NCBI RefSeq assembly: GCF_023227745.1
Contig: NZ_JALKBX010000005.1
Location: 1-64,000, forward strand
Length of the DNA stretch: 64,000 nucleotides
Reading direction: 5' to 3'
Source of the DNA: Natroniella acetigena
GTDB lineage: Bacteria; Bacillota; Halanaerobiia; Halobacteroidales; Halobacteroidaceae
Part shown: positions 1 through 8,838 of the stretch, one piece after another
Numbering within the stretch: position 1 is the stretch's first letter
How the letters are laid out: each line of letters opens with the position of its first letter
The notes under the pieces: model-generated
Seen by the model: only the letters and a program-made list of their open reading frames with translations
Told to the model about the DNA's origin: nothing
Databases searched by the model: none
Program-made: the position numbers and the translations under genes

Positions 1-246
1 GAGTTCTAGCAGAATTCAAATGCTCCTGAATTATTTTGAATTTTAAGCTAATAATTAAGTAGGATAAGCCTAATTTTTAAATTTACATTATTATCAATTA
101 TAGATAACTATAGTCTATAAGACATTTATCAAGTTTCACTAGGAAAACAATCAATGTTTTATTATTAATTATTATCCATAATTTTCATATAGGTTGATAT
201 TAGGTATGTCAGCTAATTTATTTTTCACAAAAATCGAGGAAGAACC
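1..246 (+). mobile_element. Right end of an ISL3-type element (copy 1)
   Basis: Positions 3-29 are the last eight codons and stop of a transposase whose other copy is at 18209-18646. The next 217 bases are the non-coding IS end, closing with an outward edge that reads GGTTCTTCCTCGATTTTTG on the minus strand. The whole block is nearly identical to 18618-18863, with both copies ending at the same base, which marks 246 as the IS boundary. The element continues left of the window. Confidence 0.75.
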
Positions 247-337
247 TTAATTTTTAAAATTAGATATAGAAAAACTCCAGCAAAAATGTTACCCTATCTA
301 TGGAAACACCCAGAATCCAAGATAGGAGGAATAACAT

Positions 338-1273
338 ATGCTGGAGTCTAGAGACTATTTTACCACAAAAATTGAAGATTTAAAAGACCTTATTACAGTA
401 TCTTTTGTGATAATTGATGATACTTACAAAGAAGTAACCCCAACATATATTAAAAATCGTCGTAATGTTGATAAAGCAATAAATACTGATAGTGAAATAA
501 TTACTATTAGCATCGTAGGTGAATTATTAACTATCAATTCAGAAAAATCTTGGCTAGAATTTGTTAAAAAGAACCTGAAAGACTTATTTCCTGATATTTG
601 TCACAGAACAAGATTTAATAGAACTCGTAGAAATCTCCATGATGTAATTGAACAAATACGTGAGAAATTATTTAAAATCTTAGGTTATCATTTAGATGAA
701 TATAGAATTATTGACAGTATGCCTATTCCTGTCTGCAATTTTGGCAGAGCACATTTTCATAAGGTTTTTCATAGGGCTGATTATGGATATTGTGCTTCTA
801 AAAAAGAAACTTACTTTGGTTTTAAATTACATACACTTATTACTCTTAATGGCTATATTACTGACTTTGTTATAACCCCAGCAAATATAGATGATAGAGC
901 TGCTATTTGGGATTTAATTTCACCCTATAATTCAATAAAAATTTTGGGTGATAAAGGATATGTCGATAAAGACATAAAATCTGATTTAAAACAGGAAAAG
1001 AATATCGATTTATTTCCTCTTAAACGTAGTAATAGTAAAGATCCATACCCTAAATCATTTAGAAATTTAATTTCTAAAGTAAGGAGAAGAATTGAAACTT
1101 CCTTTTCGCAACTTACTGAACAATTAAACATATCAAAAGCAAATGCAAAATCATTTTGGGGATTAATAACTAGAATTAAAACTAAATTATTAGCCCATAA
1201 TTTATGTTACTTTATCAATAAACATTTGGGTAAAACTGTAAATATTGGGCATATAAAAGAACTAGTATTCTAA
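338..1273 (+). CDS. IS982-family transposase
   Basis: DDE transposase of 311 residues, close to the usual IS982 length. The family signature DSMPIPVCNFGRAHF lies near residue 128 and supplies the first Asp. The second Asp is in ILGDKGYVD near residue 205, and the Glu is in RRRIETSFSQL near residue 251. An AGGAGG site sits just before the ATG. The gene looks intact and lies directly beside the ISL3 end. Possible element ends are an ACCC-TAT motif near 288 and its inverse near 1411-1427, but I could not align convincing terminal repeats. Confidence 0.88.
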   Translation: MLESRDYFTTKIEDLKDLITVSFVIIDDTYKEVTPTYIKNRRNVDKAINTDSEIITISIVGELLTINSEKSWLEFVKKNLKDLFPDICHRTRFNRTRRNLHDVIEQIREKLFKILGYHLDEYRIIDSMPIPVCNFGRAHFHKVFHRADYGYCASKKETYFGFKLHTLITLNGYITDFVITPANIDDRAAIWDLISPYNSIKILGDKGYVDKDIKSDLKQEKNIDLFPLKRSNSKDPYPKSFRNLISKVRRRIETSFSQLTEQLNISKANAKSFWGLITRIKTKLLAHNLCYFINKHLGKTVNIGHIKELVF

Positions 1274-1778
1274 CTAAGCTATAGAAAAAATCATACGATT
1301 AAATCAGAAGGTATCTTTGATTTATCTATGATAAATTTCAACTTATTTGTTAATTTGTTTCTATTAGCACAATGCGTTATACACAGATTTTACTCTTTAC
1401 GACAACTATCCTAACACATAGGGGTATTAATATTATGAAAAGAAAAATTTCAAAAACTGTTGATATTTCAGGATTAATTATTTTCATTATTTTAGGTTAA
1501 TATTAATAATTCTTCACATTTTTCCCACCACGCTTATCTATTTTTATGGATTCTAATACAGGAACATATAGGATAGAATAGAGAATTGAGAATTATAGAG
1601 CTAAGAGGGGGTTTGGATAAGATAAAAAGATGGCAGAGTTTGAAGAGTTATTACAATCCCTTACAGTAGTGTGTTAGTTGTTTTCAAATTTAAAAAAATT
1701 ACGGTTGTGGATAATATTACAGCAATGAGGTATTTTTGGAGGGGAAAATATCTTATGTGGAAATAGAAAAGTTGAAAA
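1274..1778. other. Non-coding stretch after the IS982 transposase
   Basis: No supportable gene. It holds the 3' flank of the IS982 element, a possible 21-codon reading frame at 1435-1500 without clear support, and AT-rich sequence leading to the broken small membrane gene at 1779. A reverse-strand reading frame across 1661-2002 is rich in Ser, Phe and Leu and has no ribosome binding site, so I do not treat it as a gene. Confidence 0.5.
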
Positions 1779-1904
1779 ATGGAATCTGTAGGATTCTTAG
1801 CTCTTGTGACGTTTGTTTTTGCTTTAGCGGCTATCTTGTAAGTATATTCCCTCAAAAAAGGGATAGAGCAGTTAAAGGAAGAAGTAAATGAATTAAAGGA
1901 GTAG
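1779..1904 (+). pseudogene. Small membrane protein gene with an in-frame stop
   Basis: An ATG frame of 41 codons reads through a hydrophobic helix (residues 5-20, FLALVTFVFALAAIL). It meets a TAA at codon 21 and then continues in the same frame with a charged helix (KKGIEQLKEEVNELKE) to a TAG. The pattern of one transmembrane helix plus a short amphipathic coil is typical of small Firmicutes membrane proteins of about 40 residues. The TAA therefore looks like a single nonsense mutation. The family is not recognised and no strong ribosome binding site is obvious. Confidence 0.45.
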
Positions 1905-1983
1905 AAGTTTTGTAAACAGGTAAAAAACAGACAATGAATATTACTAAAGTTTAAAAGATTGCTTCCTAAATAAAAAGGAGGAG

Positions 1984-3114
1984 ATGATACTGATAGAAGC
2001 AATTCGCCTAATGCGAGAGGAAGAAGAAGCTAAGATAAAAAGCCTTGCTAAAAGCTCTTTTGGTTTTTTACATGGTAGCTTAGCTAAAACGACTGAACAT
2101 ACCTATGTGTATGAACTTTCAGAAGAGATTATAGGAGTTGTTGTGCTTGAAACTTTTACTTTCAAGAGAAATCGGCTTGGTGGTGTCGTAAAGTGGCTAT
2201 TTACCGAGCAGAAAGCACGTGGTCGTGGCGTAGCTAGTGCATTAATTGAACATTCGGTTAGAAAATTACAAGAACTCGGTTGTGACGAGATGTTTACAAC
2301 AGTTGAGGGTTATAATACTGATTCGAGTAATCGTTTTGCTGATCAAGGTTTTATGCCGCTTAGTGTTATGCAGCAGATACGCCGATATGGTCTTAGTTTA
2401 CTAAAAATAGGGCCAAAAACATTTCATACAATAGATATTGGCCATTTTCTTTGGGCTAGATCTGGGGGTATGTCCCAGAGTCCAAAAGAGTCTGTAAGTT
2501 TAGAAGATACTCGGCAGGTTGTAGGTGGAGGTGTATTAGCTTGGTGGGCTAATGTGTTGATTATGTCAGTTATTCTAATGCTTCAACATTTTCGTGTCGG
2601 AGCATCAACTGAACTTATGTGGCAGCTACCGATTGCAGTTGCCTTGGTATTTGGAATACGTTCGTTGGCAATGAAGTTAGTTGCGAAACGGCTTGGGTGT
2701 GAACTTCAGTATAGAATCTGGGAAACTGGACTTACGCTCTCAGTAATTATTACTATTTTATTTGGGGGAATTTTTCCGTCTCCGGGGTCATATTATCCTA
2801 AGCTGGTTCGGTGGAGCTATCGCAAAAAATTATCACAGCTTGCAATTGTATCGTTTTTTGGTGCACTTTCGGTGCTTATTCTTGCTTGGCTTCTTTTGGT
2901 CTATAAAGCGTTAGCAATTGCTAGTATTGCACCTGCAGTGATAAGTGACCTATTTCGCATTTCATTCTTTCTGGCGTATTCGTTGCTGATATATGAGGTG
3001 CTTCTTCCTTTTTTTCCTTTCGAGTCTTACAACGGAAGGCGAATATGGGATCAACACCGCACTCTGTGGGGTATTTTGGCAGCTGGAACTATTGCTCTTT
3101 TGTTAATTTCTTAG
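1984..3114 (+). CDS. GNAT acetyltransferase fused to a multi-pass membrane domain
   Basis: The N-terminal 130 residues form a GNAT N-acyltransferase domain. Motif A, with the acetyl-CoA loop ARGRGVASALIEH, lies near residues 80-92 and is followed by a YNTDSSNRFADQGF segment. From about residue 180 to the end there are five or six hydrophobic helices, so the enzyme is probably membrane-tethered. The substrate is unknown. The start is uncertain: AAGGAGG at 1975-1981 is only two bases from the ATG at 1984, and an in-frame CTG at 1990 has better spacing. CGT/CGG arginine codons and higher local GC than the neighbours suggest acquisition from elsewhere. It stands alone, with debris on both sides. 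Confidence 0.72.
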   Translation: MILIEAIRLMREEEEAKIKSLAKSSFGFLHGSLAKTTEHTYVYELSEEIIGVVVLETFTFKRNRLGGVVKWLFTEQKARGRGVASALIEHSVRKLQELGCDEMFTTVEGYNTDSSNRFADQGFMPLSVMQQIRRYGLSLLKIGPKTFHTIDIGHFLWARSGGMSQSPKESVSLEDTRQVVGGGVLAWWANVLIMSVILMLQHFRVGASTELMWQLPIAVALVFGIRSLAMKLVAKRLGCELQYRIWETGLTLSVIITILFGGIFPSPGSYYPKLVRWSYRKKLSQLAIVSFFGALSVLILAWLLLVYKALAIASIAPAVISDLFRISFFLAYSLLIYEVLLPFFPFESYNGRRIWDQHRTLWGILAAGTIALLLIS

Positions 3115-3328
3115 AATTAACAATAGCTATGCAAAAGTAATGAGTAAAATTATAGATTATATATAAGGTGTTATATGTAGGATAGACCACTGTCGCATAA
3201 ATCAAGTTATACGCCCATTCTTAGTATAATGGTATTAGGTTAATTAAGTAGATTAGTTTTGGGGTGAATTTATTCCCTATAGTGAAAATTATTTAAAGGG
3301 AGATGGATATAAGGTTCCTCTGCTTTAG

Positions 3329-3591
3329 TTGAATAGATTTTTTGGTTTTAATATAAATGAATATCGAGATTTTATAGATGACTTTTTTGAGCAAAACTAT
3401 GAGCAGGATTATTTAATTATTGACTTACGACAAAATGGTGGTGGTAATGCTGAATTGGGACATTATGTACTTATGTACTGAGTTATCTTACTGATGAGCC
3501 ATATACAACTTATTATCAATTTCAATATAAGATTAGTAATACCTTGTTAAATAAATATCGTAGCGAAAATTTGACTGATAAAAAATATTAA
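3329..3591 (+). pseudogene. Fragment of an S41-family peptidase, frameshifted
   Basis: One frame reads FFGFNINEYRDFIDDFF and then DYLIIDLRQNGGGNAELG. The second string is the conserved strand and Gly-rich turn of the S41 (C-terminal processing/tricorn) protease core. After a frame change near 3478 it continues as LSYLTDEPYTTYYQFQYK to a TAA at 3591. The N-terminus and the catalytic Ser/Lys region are missing. This is a dead remnant. Confidence 0.6.
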
Positions 3592-4211
3592 TTACTTTAT
3601 TAGCTCTTAGTTATCCAATCATAATCGGTGATGCTATGCATTTGATGTATAATTTAGCTGACACCTTTTGGGTAGGAAGGTTAGGAGCAGAGTATTTAGC
3701 AGCAATTTCTTTATCTTTTCTACTAATATTTTTAATTTTTGGTTGGTTTTTGTTTCCGAAGTTAGGTATTAAGGGTGCTGCTATAGCAACGATATTTTCT
3801 CGTTTTATCGAAGCAATTATAGGAATGTATCTATTCTTTACTGGAAGAAAGGGATTAAGCTCAAGTTAGATTATCTTAAACCTGATAAAGAGATGGTTAA
3901 GCAAATAATTAAGGTTGGTTTTCCAGCTGCGATTGGGATGTCAGCTTTGTCTTTAGCAATAGCAGTTATGACTTCAATTGTAACTGCTTTTAGTACATAT
4001 ACTCTTGCTGCTTGGGGAATAGCTAATAGAATTACTTCAGTAATTAGAATGCCTGCTCAAGGTATGGGGGGTAATAGGTCAATTTTTGGGTACTGACAAG
4101 CCTGATGAGGCTGGAAATACAGTAGAGCAGATGTTATTTCGGATATTAACTCTGTCCTTTATTTTTATCTTATTATATCCGAATATAAGGATATATATAT
4201 TATCAAGTTAG
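3588..4211 (+). pseudogene. MATE-family efflux pump remnant
   Basis: The first segment (3588-3728) matches the MATE N-terminus, with SYPIIIGDAMHLMYNLADT and FWVGRLGAEYLAAISLSF. It is fused directly to a later helix region (FPKLGIKGAAIATIFSRF), so roughly a hundred residues are deleted. Frame changes near 3869 and 4073 follow. The last piece carries GQFLGTDKPDEAGNTVEQ, the counterpart of the MATE second-half loop. The original protein would have been a Na+- or H+-driven drug exporter in the inner membrane. Confidence 0.75.
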
Positions 4212-4344
4212 TAAAGTAAAAGGTCAAAAGAAGGTTAGTCAATTAAAGTATTTTTGAAAATTAAATTAAAATTAAGCAGGGAAAATTTGATTTATGCTGA
4301 ATAATTTATGTAGAATTAAGGATTTTTAAAATCGAATATGCTTG

Positions 4345-4700
4345 TGATTCGGTGTCTTTAGTTATATCTAAAGGAGAATAGGGAATCAGGTGAGAATCCT
4401 GAACGGGCCCGCCACTGTGACTAGCAGAAGAGCAATTAATAGTGAATAATGAATAGTTGAAGTTCACAAAAGCAAAACTATTACTTATTGATTGCAAAAG
4501 GACTTTAGTACCACTTGGATTAATTGGTAACTAGTAGCTAGTGATTGGTAATTGGTAACTAATTACTAATCACAAATTATTAATTACTAGCCTCCAGGGA
4601 AGGTAAAGTTCTTATAGCTGGAAGTCAGGAGACCTGCCTAATCATTGAGCCTACAGATCTTCGCTGGCAAGAAGAAGTAGGTAATTAGTATAACGGCTGA
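4345..4700 (+). promoter_or_regulatory. Cobalamin (B12) riboswitch 1, upstream of btuFCD
   Basis: Conserved blocks are present in order: AAAGGAGAATAGGGAATC, GGTGAGAATCCTGAACGGG, CCGCCACTGTGA, CCAGGGAAGG and GAAGTCAGGAGACCTGCC. These match the B12-box architecture. Two long extensions interrupt the usual compact fold, one at about 4425-4500 and one at about 4525-4600. Each is built from AT-rich self-complementary sequence and is shared with the second riboswitch at 8385. An intrinsic terminator follows, so B12 should stop transcription before btuF. Confidence 0.93.
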
Positions 4701-4704
4701 TTAT

Positions 4705-4736
4705 CCTCAATCTTTGTTACGAAGGTTGAGGAGTTT
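4705..4736 (+). terminator. Expression-platform terminator of riboswitch 1
   Basis: The arms CCTCAATCTT and AAGGTTGAGG form a strong stem with a short loop, followed by AGTTTT. It lies just after the riboswitch core. The same stem recurs at 8761, which supports transcription termination as the output. Confidence 0.75.
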
Positions 4737-4998
4737 TAAATTAAGAGAGTGAAAAGGAGTACTCTCAGCTAAAAGGAAATATTGGAAGAGTGAACATCTA
4801 GTCTCAGGATGTTTTACAGATATTGAGGGTTTTAGTGTTTTGATTGTGTGAATTTGAATTCTAATTGTCAATTGTACATTGTAAATTGTAAATTGTACAC
4901 TAAGACGGGGGGCAGAGAAATTTAGTTGTCTGCGAAGTATTGTAATGGCAGGCTTTAATTTAGCTGAGAGCTTTAAGTTATTAAGGGGGGATGGGGTA
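4737..4998. other. Leader between the riboswitch terminator and btuF
   Basis: No gene is supported. The stretch includes a short repeat at about 4868-4902 made of ATTGTA-CATTGTAAATTGTA-type units that read partly as inverted repeats. It ends with the GGGGGG-rich ribosome binding site of btuF. Reading frames on both strands here look like chance openings. Confidence 0.5.
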
Positions 4999-5919
4999 AT
5001 GAAAAACATAAGAAGATTAATAGTATTAACATTTTTATTTGTTTTAATAACATCTTATTTTGTTGGGGGAAATATAGTTGTGGCAAGAAACTACCCTGTA
5101 AATATCATTGATGATTTAGGAAAAGAGGTTGTAGTTGAAGAGGAGCCAGCTAGGATTATCTCATTAGCTCCTAGCCATACTGAGATAGTATTTGCCTTAG
5201 GAGGAGAAGAGAAGCTAGTAGGGGTTACAGAGTATGGTGATTATCCTAAAGCTGCCCAAGAGATAACTAACATAGGTACAATCACAGAACCAAGTATGGA
5301 GAGGATAATTGGTTTACAGCCTGATTTAGTATTGGCTTCCGAACTTACTCCTAAGGAGACGATTCAAAGATTGGAGCAACTAGAAATTAATGTAGTGGCA
5401 TTAGCACCGGAGAGTGTCGATGGAGTTATCGAGACGATTAGCTCAGTAGGAGAGTTAATAGGTCAACAGGAGGAAGCAGTCAGTCTAATAGCTGAGATGA
5501 ATGATAAAATTACTGAAGTAAGAGAGATTGTTGAGAAGAATATGGCAGATGATGAAAGACCAAAGGTGTTTTATGAGGTCTGGAAGGAGCCCTTATATAC
5601 GGCAAGTGCAGGTACCTTTATTGATGATTTGATTCATTTAGCTGGTGGGGTCAATATAGCTCATGATACTCAAGGGAAGTGGCCACAGTATAACTTTGAG
5701 GTTTTATTAGCACAGAATCCTGATATCTATTTGGTTTCTCATGAAAGTGAAGCTAGTAAAGAATCAGTTCAAGCTAGGGAGAAATTTCAATCTATTAAGG
5801 CTATTAAAGAAGGAAGGGTCTATCCTTTAGATGCTGATTTGTTGAATCGTGCCGGGCCAAAGTTGATACTTGCCTTAGAGGAGCTAGCTGAAGTAATTCA
5901 TCCAGAATTATTTAATTAA
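4999..5919 (+). CDS. btuF: Cobalamin ABC transporter substrate-binding protein BtuF
   Basis: Captures corrinoids outside the cytoplasmic membrane and hands them to the BtuC/BtuD importer. A cleavable signal peptide covers residues 1-30, a charged N-terminus followed by LTFLFVLITSYFVGG, with no lipobox Cys. The BtuF/FecB fold follows: RIISLAPSHTEIVFALGG, GTITEPSMERIIGLQPDLVL, and a C-terminal lobe with VFYEVWKEPLYTA. The ATG at 4999 is chosen over one 18 codons upstream because a G-rich binding site lies just before it and the signal peptide starts there. The B12 riboswitch upstream fixes the substrate class with good confidence. Confidence 0.9.
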   Translation: MKNIRRLIVLTFLFVLITSYFVGGNIVVARNYPVNIIDDLGKEVVVEEEPARIISLAPSHTEIVFALGGEEKLVGVTEYGDYPKAAQEITNIGTITEPSMERIIGLQPDLVLASELTPKETIQRLEQLEINVVALAPESVDGVIETISSVGELIGQQEEAVSLIAEMNDKITEVREIVEKNMADDERPKVFYEVWKEPLYTASAGTFIDDLIHLAGGVNIAHDTQGKWPQYNFEVLLAQNPDIYLVSHESEASKESVQAREKFQSIKAIKEGRVYPLDADLLNRAGPKLILALEELAEVIHPELFN

Positions 5920-5948
5920 AGGAAGAGGCTGTATGGAAGAGGTGTGTG

Positions 5949-6992
5949 ATGATAGATAAAAAGCTAAAGTGGTATGGGATAATTATGGGATTAGTTATCT
6001 GTTTGACTGTAGTAGCAATTTTAGGGGTTAGTTTGGGTGCAACTGAAATTTCATTTTCAGAAGTAAGTAAGATACTAATTAATGAGATTCCTGTGTTAAG
6101 TGAGTTGATTGAGTTAGAGGATAATGAAATCAATCAAATGATTGTCTTTCAGCTTAGATTGCCTAGAGTATTATTGGCAGGTTTGGTAGGAGTGGCGCTG
6201 GCAACTTCTGGTACTGCTTTTCAGGCATTATTAAAAAATCCAATGGCCGATCCTTATATTATTGGAATTTCGTCTGGGGCTTCTTTAGGAGCTGCCTTAG
6301 GAATGGTCTTTAATCTGGATGTCAATATTTTAAGATTTAATACAATTCCTTTACTTGCCTTTATAGGTGCTTTGGGGACTACTTTTATAGTTTATAATTT
6401 AGCAAAGAGTGGTCGGAAGGTGGCTGTGGCTACATTATTATTAGCTGGGATTGCTGTTGGTTCATTTCTATCGGCTGTTGTTTCTTTATTAATGGTCTTT
6501 AATGATGATAGTATTCAACGAATTATATTTTGGACGATGGGAAGTTTAGCTGACAGTAGTTGGCAACGAGTAGGGATGATCTGGATTTATATTTTAATTG
6601 GCTATGTTATAATTCATTTATTGGCTAAGGATTTGAATATTATGTTATTAGGAGAGGAATCGGCACAAAGCTTAGGGATTGAAGTTGAAAAAATAAAGAA
6701 GGTGCTTTTGTTAGCTGGTGCTTTATTAGCAGGAGCTGCAGTAGCAGGAAGTGGAGTGATTGGGTTTGTTGGGTTGATTATTCCTCATATTGTGCGGTTA
6801 GTGGTTGGCCCAGATCATAGAATTTTAATTCCAAGTTCAGCTTTAGTTGGAGCAGCCTTTTTGATCCTGACCGATCTATTAGCAAGAACCTTGATTGCTC
6901 CTACTGAGATTCCAGTAGGAATTATAACTTCTTTATTTGGAGCACCTTTCTTTATTTATCTATTACATAAGAAGAAAAGAACAGGGTTTTAG
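5949..6992 (+). CDS. btuC: Cobalamin ABC transporter permease BtuC
   Basis: FecCD/BtuC-type inner-membrane permease of 347 residues with about ten helices. Family motifs include LRLPRVLLAGLVGVALATSG (about 65-85), NPMADPYIIGISSGASLGA and, near the C-terminus, GFVGLIIPHIVRLVVGPDHR, the cytoplasmic loop that contacts the ATPase. GTG at 5946 and ATG at 5949 are both possible; the ATG is better spaced from GAGG at about 5939. The gene lies 29 bases after btuF, and its stop codon overlaps the binding site of btuD, so the three genes should be co-transcribed. Confidence 0.92.
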   Translation: MIDKKLKWYGIIMGLVICLTVVAILGVSLGATEISFSEVSKILINEIPVLSELIELEDNEINQMIVFQLRLPRVLLAGLVGVALATSGTAFQALLKNPMADPYIIGISSGASLGAALGMVFNLDVNILRFNTIPLLAFIGALGTTFIVYNLAKSGRKVAVATLLLAGIAVGSFLSAVVSLLMVFNDDSIQRIIFWTMGSLADSSWQRVGMIWIYILIGYVIIHLLAKDLNIMLLGEESAQSLGIEVEKIKKVLLLAGALLAGAAVAGSGVIGFVGLIIPHIVRLVVGPDHRILIPSSALVGAAFLILTDLLARTLIAPTEIPVGIITSLFGAPFFIYLLHKKKRTGF

Positions 6993-7005
6993 GAGATGGT
7001 TGATA

Positions 7006-8274
7006 ATGGCTGTTAAGCTTAAGGTTGATAAGTTAAGTTATAAATATAATGAGTTGACTAAGATTTTAAAGGGAGTCAGTTTTGCAATTGAGCAAGGGGA
7101 GTTTATAGCTTTGATTGGCCCTAATGGTTCTGGAAAGTCAACCTTGCTTAAGAATATAAACTCTATTCTTAAGCCGGATCAGGGAAAGGTCTATTTAGAC
7201 GAGCTTGATCTGCAAAAGTTGGCTAAAAAAGAGATGGCTAAGAGGTTGGCTGTAGTTCCGCAAAATACGACGATAAACTTTGATTTTACAGTTGAAGAGA
7301 TAGTATTGATGGGGAGAGCCCCTTATCTTTCTAGATTCAAAGGTGAGAGCAGTCAAGATTATCAGATTGTTAGAGAAGCGATGGAGCTGACCAATACTAC
7401 TCAATTTGCTGATAGAAGGATTAATCAATTAAGTGGAGGGGAGAGGCAGAGGGTAATTTTGGCTAGGGCGTTGGCCCAACAGCCGGAAGTCCTATTATTA
7501 GATGAGCCTACCTCTAATCTTGATATTAATTACCAATTAGAGATGATGGAGTTATTAAGGAAACTCAATCGGGAGCAGGAGTTAACCATCTTGATTGTAA
7601 TCCATGATCTAAACCTTGCTAGTCAGTATTGTGATAAGTTACTACTGCTTAATCAAGGTCAAATTTATGGCTTTGGAACTCCAGAGGAGATTATTACTGC
7701 CGAAAATATAGAAGAGGTTTATGGCTCGAAGGTGATTATTAGGAGAAATTATCCTAGCAATCGCCCCTATGTAACCTTAGTTGATAATTGCTATTTACCC
7801 AATCAACAATTAGACCACAAAGTGCATCTGATCTGTGGTGGTGGAAGTGGTCGGAAGTTGATGGAGAATTTAGTTGAGATGGGTTATCAGGTTAGTTGTG
7901 GGGTAGTCAATAAACAGGATTCTGATTGGGAAGTTGCCAAATCATATGGAGTTGAAATAATCAGTGAAGCTCCTTTTAGGTCAATCAGTAAAGAACAGCA
8001 TCAAGCTAATTTGGCTAAGATTAAAGGGGTAGATACTGTAGTTTTAGCTGATATTCCTTTTGGCCCGGGGAATTTATTGAATTTGGAAGCTGCATTGTGG
8101 GCCATCAAGGAAGGTAAAGAGGTAATTATAATTGATCAAGTTGGGATAGAGGATAAAGATTATACTGCTGGGAAGGGTAGTAGTTTATTTAGAAAGTTAT
8201 TGGATGAAGATCCATTGGTGGTTAAGGAAAAGTATGAAGTACTAGAGATGTTAAATCAGAAGATTAAGATGTAA
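7006..8274 (+). CDS. btuD: Cobalamin ABC transporter ATPase BtuD with a C-terminal Rossmann-like extension
   Basis: Residues 1-255 are a standard ABC ATPase powering corrinoid import: Walker A GPNGSGKST (K44), Q-loop VVPQNT, signature LSGGERQRV (about 142) and Walker B LLLDEPTSNLD (about 164-174). Residues about 257-422 form a separate domain. It starts with a nucleotide-binding-like glycine turn (LICGGGSGRKLMENL), carries DSDWEVA and ADIPFGPGNLLNLEAA, and ends with acidic and hydrophobic helices. I know similar tails on some clostridial BtuD homologues but not their function. The ATG at 7006 is chosen because AGGAG lies just before it. Confidence 0.9.
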   Translation: MAVKLKVDKLSYKYNELTKILKGVSFAIEQGEFIALIGPNGSGKSTLLKNINSILKPDQGKVYLDELDLQKLAKKEMAKRLAVVPQNTTINFDFTVEEIVLMGRAPYLSRFKGESSQDYQIVREAMELTNTTQFADRRINQLSGGERQRVILARALAQQPEVLLLDEPTSNLDINYQLEMMELLRKLNREQELTILIVIHDLNLASQYCDKLLLLNQGQIYGFGTPEEIITAENIEEVYGSKVIIRRNYPSNRPYVTLVDNCYLPNQQLDHKVHLICGGGSGRKLMENLVEMGYQVSCGVVNKQDSDWEVAKSYGVEIISEAPFRSISKEQHQANLAKIKGVDTVVLADIPFGPGNLLNLEAALWAIKEGKEVIIIDQVGIEDKDYTAGKGSSLFRKLLDEDPLVVKEKYEVLEMLNQKIKM

Positions 8275-8384
8275 GATATTAAGAAATTTATAGAAAAAAA
8301 TGAAATTTATTTATTTTGGGGCAGGGGAAATTAGGTTTGTGGTGAATATTTTAAGTAAGAAGTATTAAAATTGAATAGTAAATA

Positions 8385-8757
8385 ATTAGGTGCCTTTAGT
8401 TACGGCTAAAGGAGAATAGGGAATCAGGTGAGAATCCTGAACGGACCCGCCACTGTAACTGGTAGAAAAAAAGCAGTTAATAGTTAATAATGAATAGTGA
8501 ATAGTTGAAGTTCAAAGGTAAAATCAAAAATTATTAATTATTGACTGTTAAAAGGACTTAATAAGACCACTTGGAGCAACTGGTAACTAGTAGCTAGTGA
8601 TTGGTAATTGGTAACTAATCACTAATCACTAATTACTAGTTACTAGCCTCCAGGGAAGGTAAAGTCCTTACAGCCAGAAGTCAGGAGACCTACCTAATTA
8701 TTTAACCTACTGATCTTCGATGGTAAAGGGGAGTAGGTGATTAGTATAATGCCTAAT
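8385..8757 (+). promoter_or_regulatory. Cobalamin (B12) riboswitch 2, upstream of btuB
   Basis: It has the same conserved blocks as riboswitch 1, including GGAATCAGGTGAGAATCC, CCGCCACTGTAACTGG, CCTCCAGGGAAGG and GAAGTCAGGAGACC. A P1-like pair is visible between ATTAGG near 8387 and CCTAAT near 8752. Two expanded arms occupy about 8470-8555 and 8575-8645. The second is a near-perfect hairpin built from TAACTAGT...ACTAGTTA with AGTGATT-type repeats. It should repress the receptor/TonB operon when B12 is plentiful. Confidence 0.93.
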
Positions 8758-8760
8758 CAT

Positions 8761-8795
8761 CCTCAATCTTTATTATGAAGATTGAGGATTTTTTA
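8761..8795 (+). terminator. Expression-platform terminator of riboswitch 2
   Basis: CCTCAATCTT pairs with AAGATTGAGG around a short loop and is followed by ATTTTTTAAT. It has the same arms and position as the terminator at 4705, 44 bases before btuB. Confidence 0.82.
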
Positions 8796-8838
8796 ATATA
8801 TTTTAAAATAATACTATAAAGAAAGGGGAAATTAGAAA

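Noticed and set aside
1661-2002. Reverse-strand frame of 113 codons
   Set aside because: Ser/Phe/Leu-rich chance opening with no start signal, and it overlaps the better-supported small membrane frame and the GNAT start.
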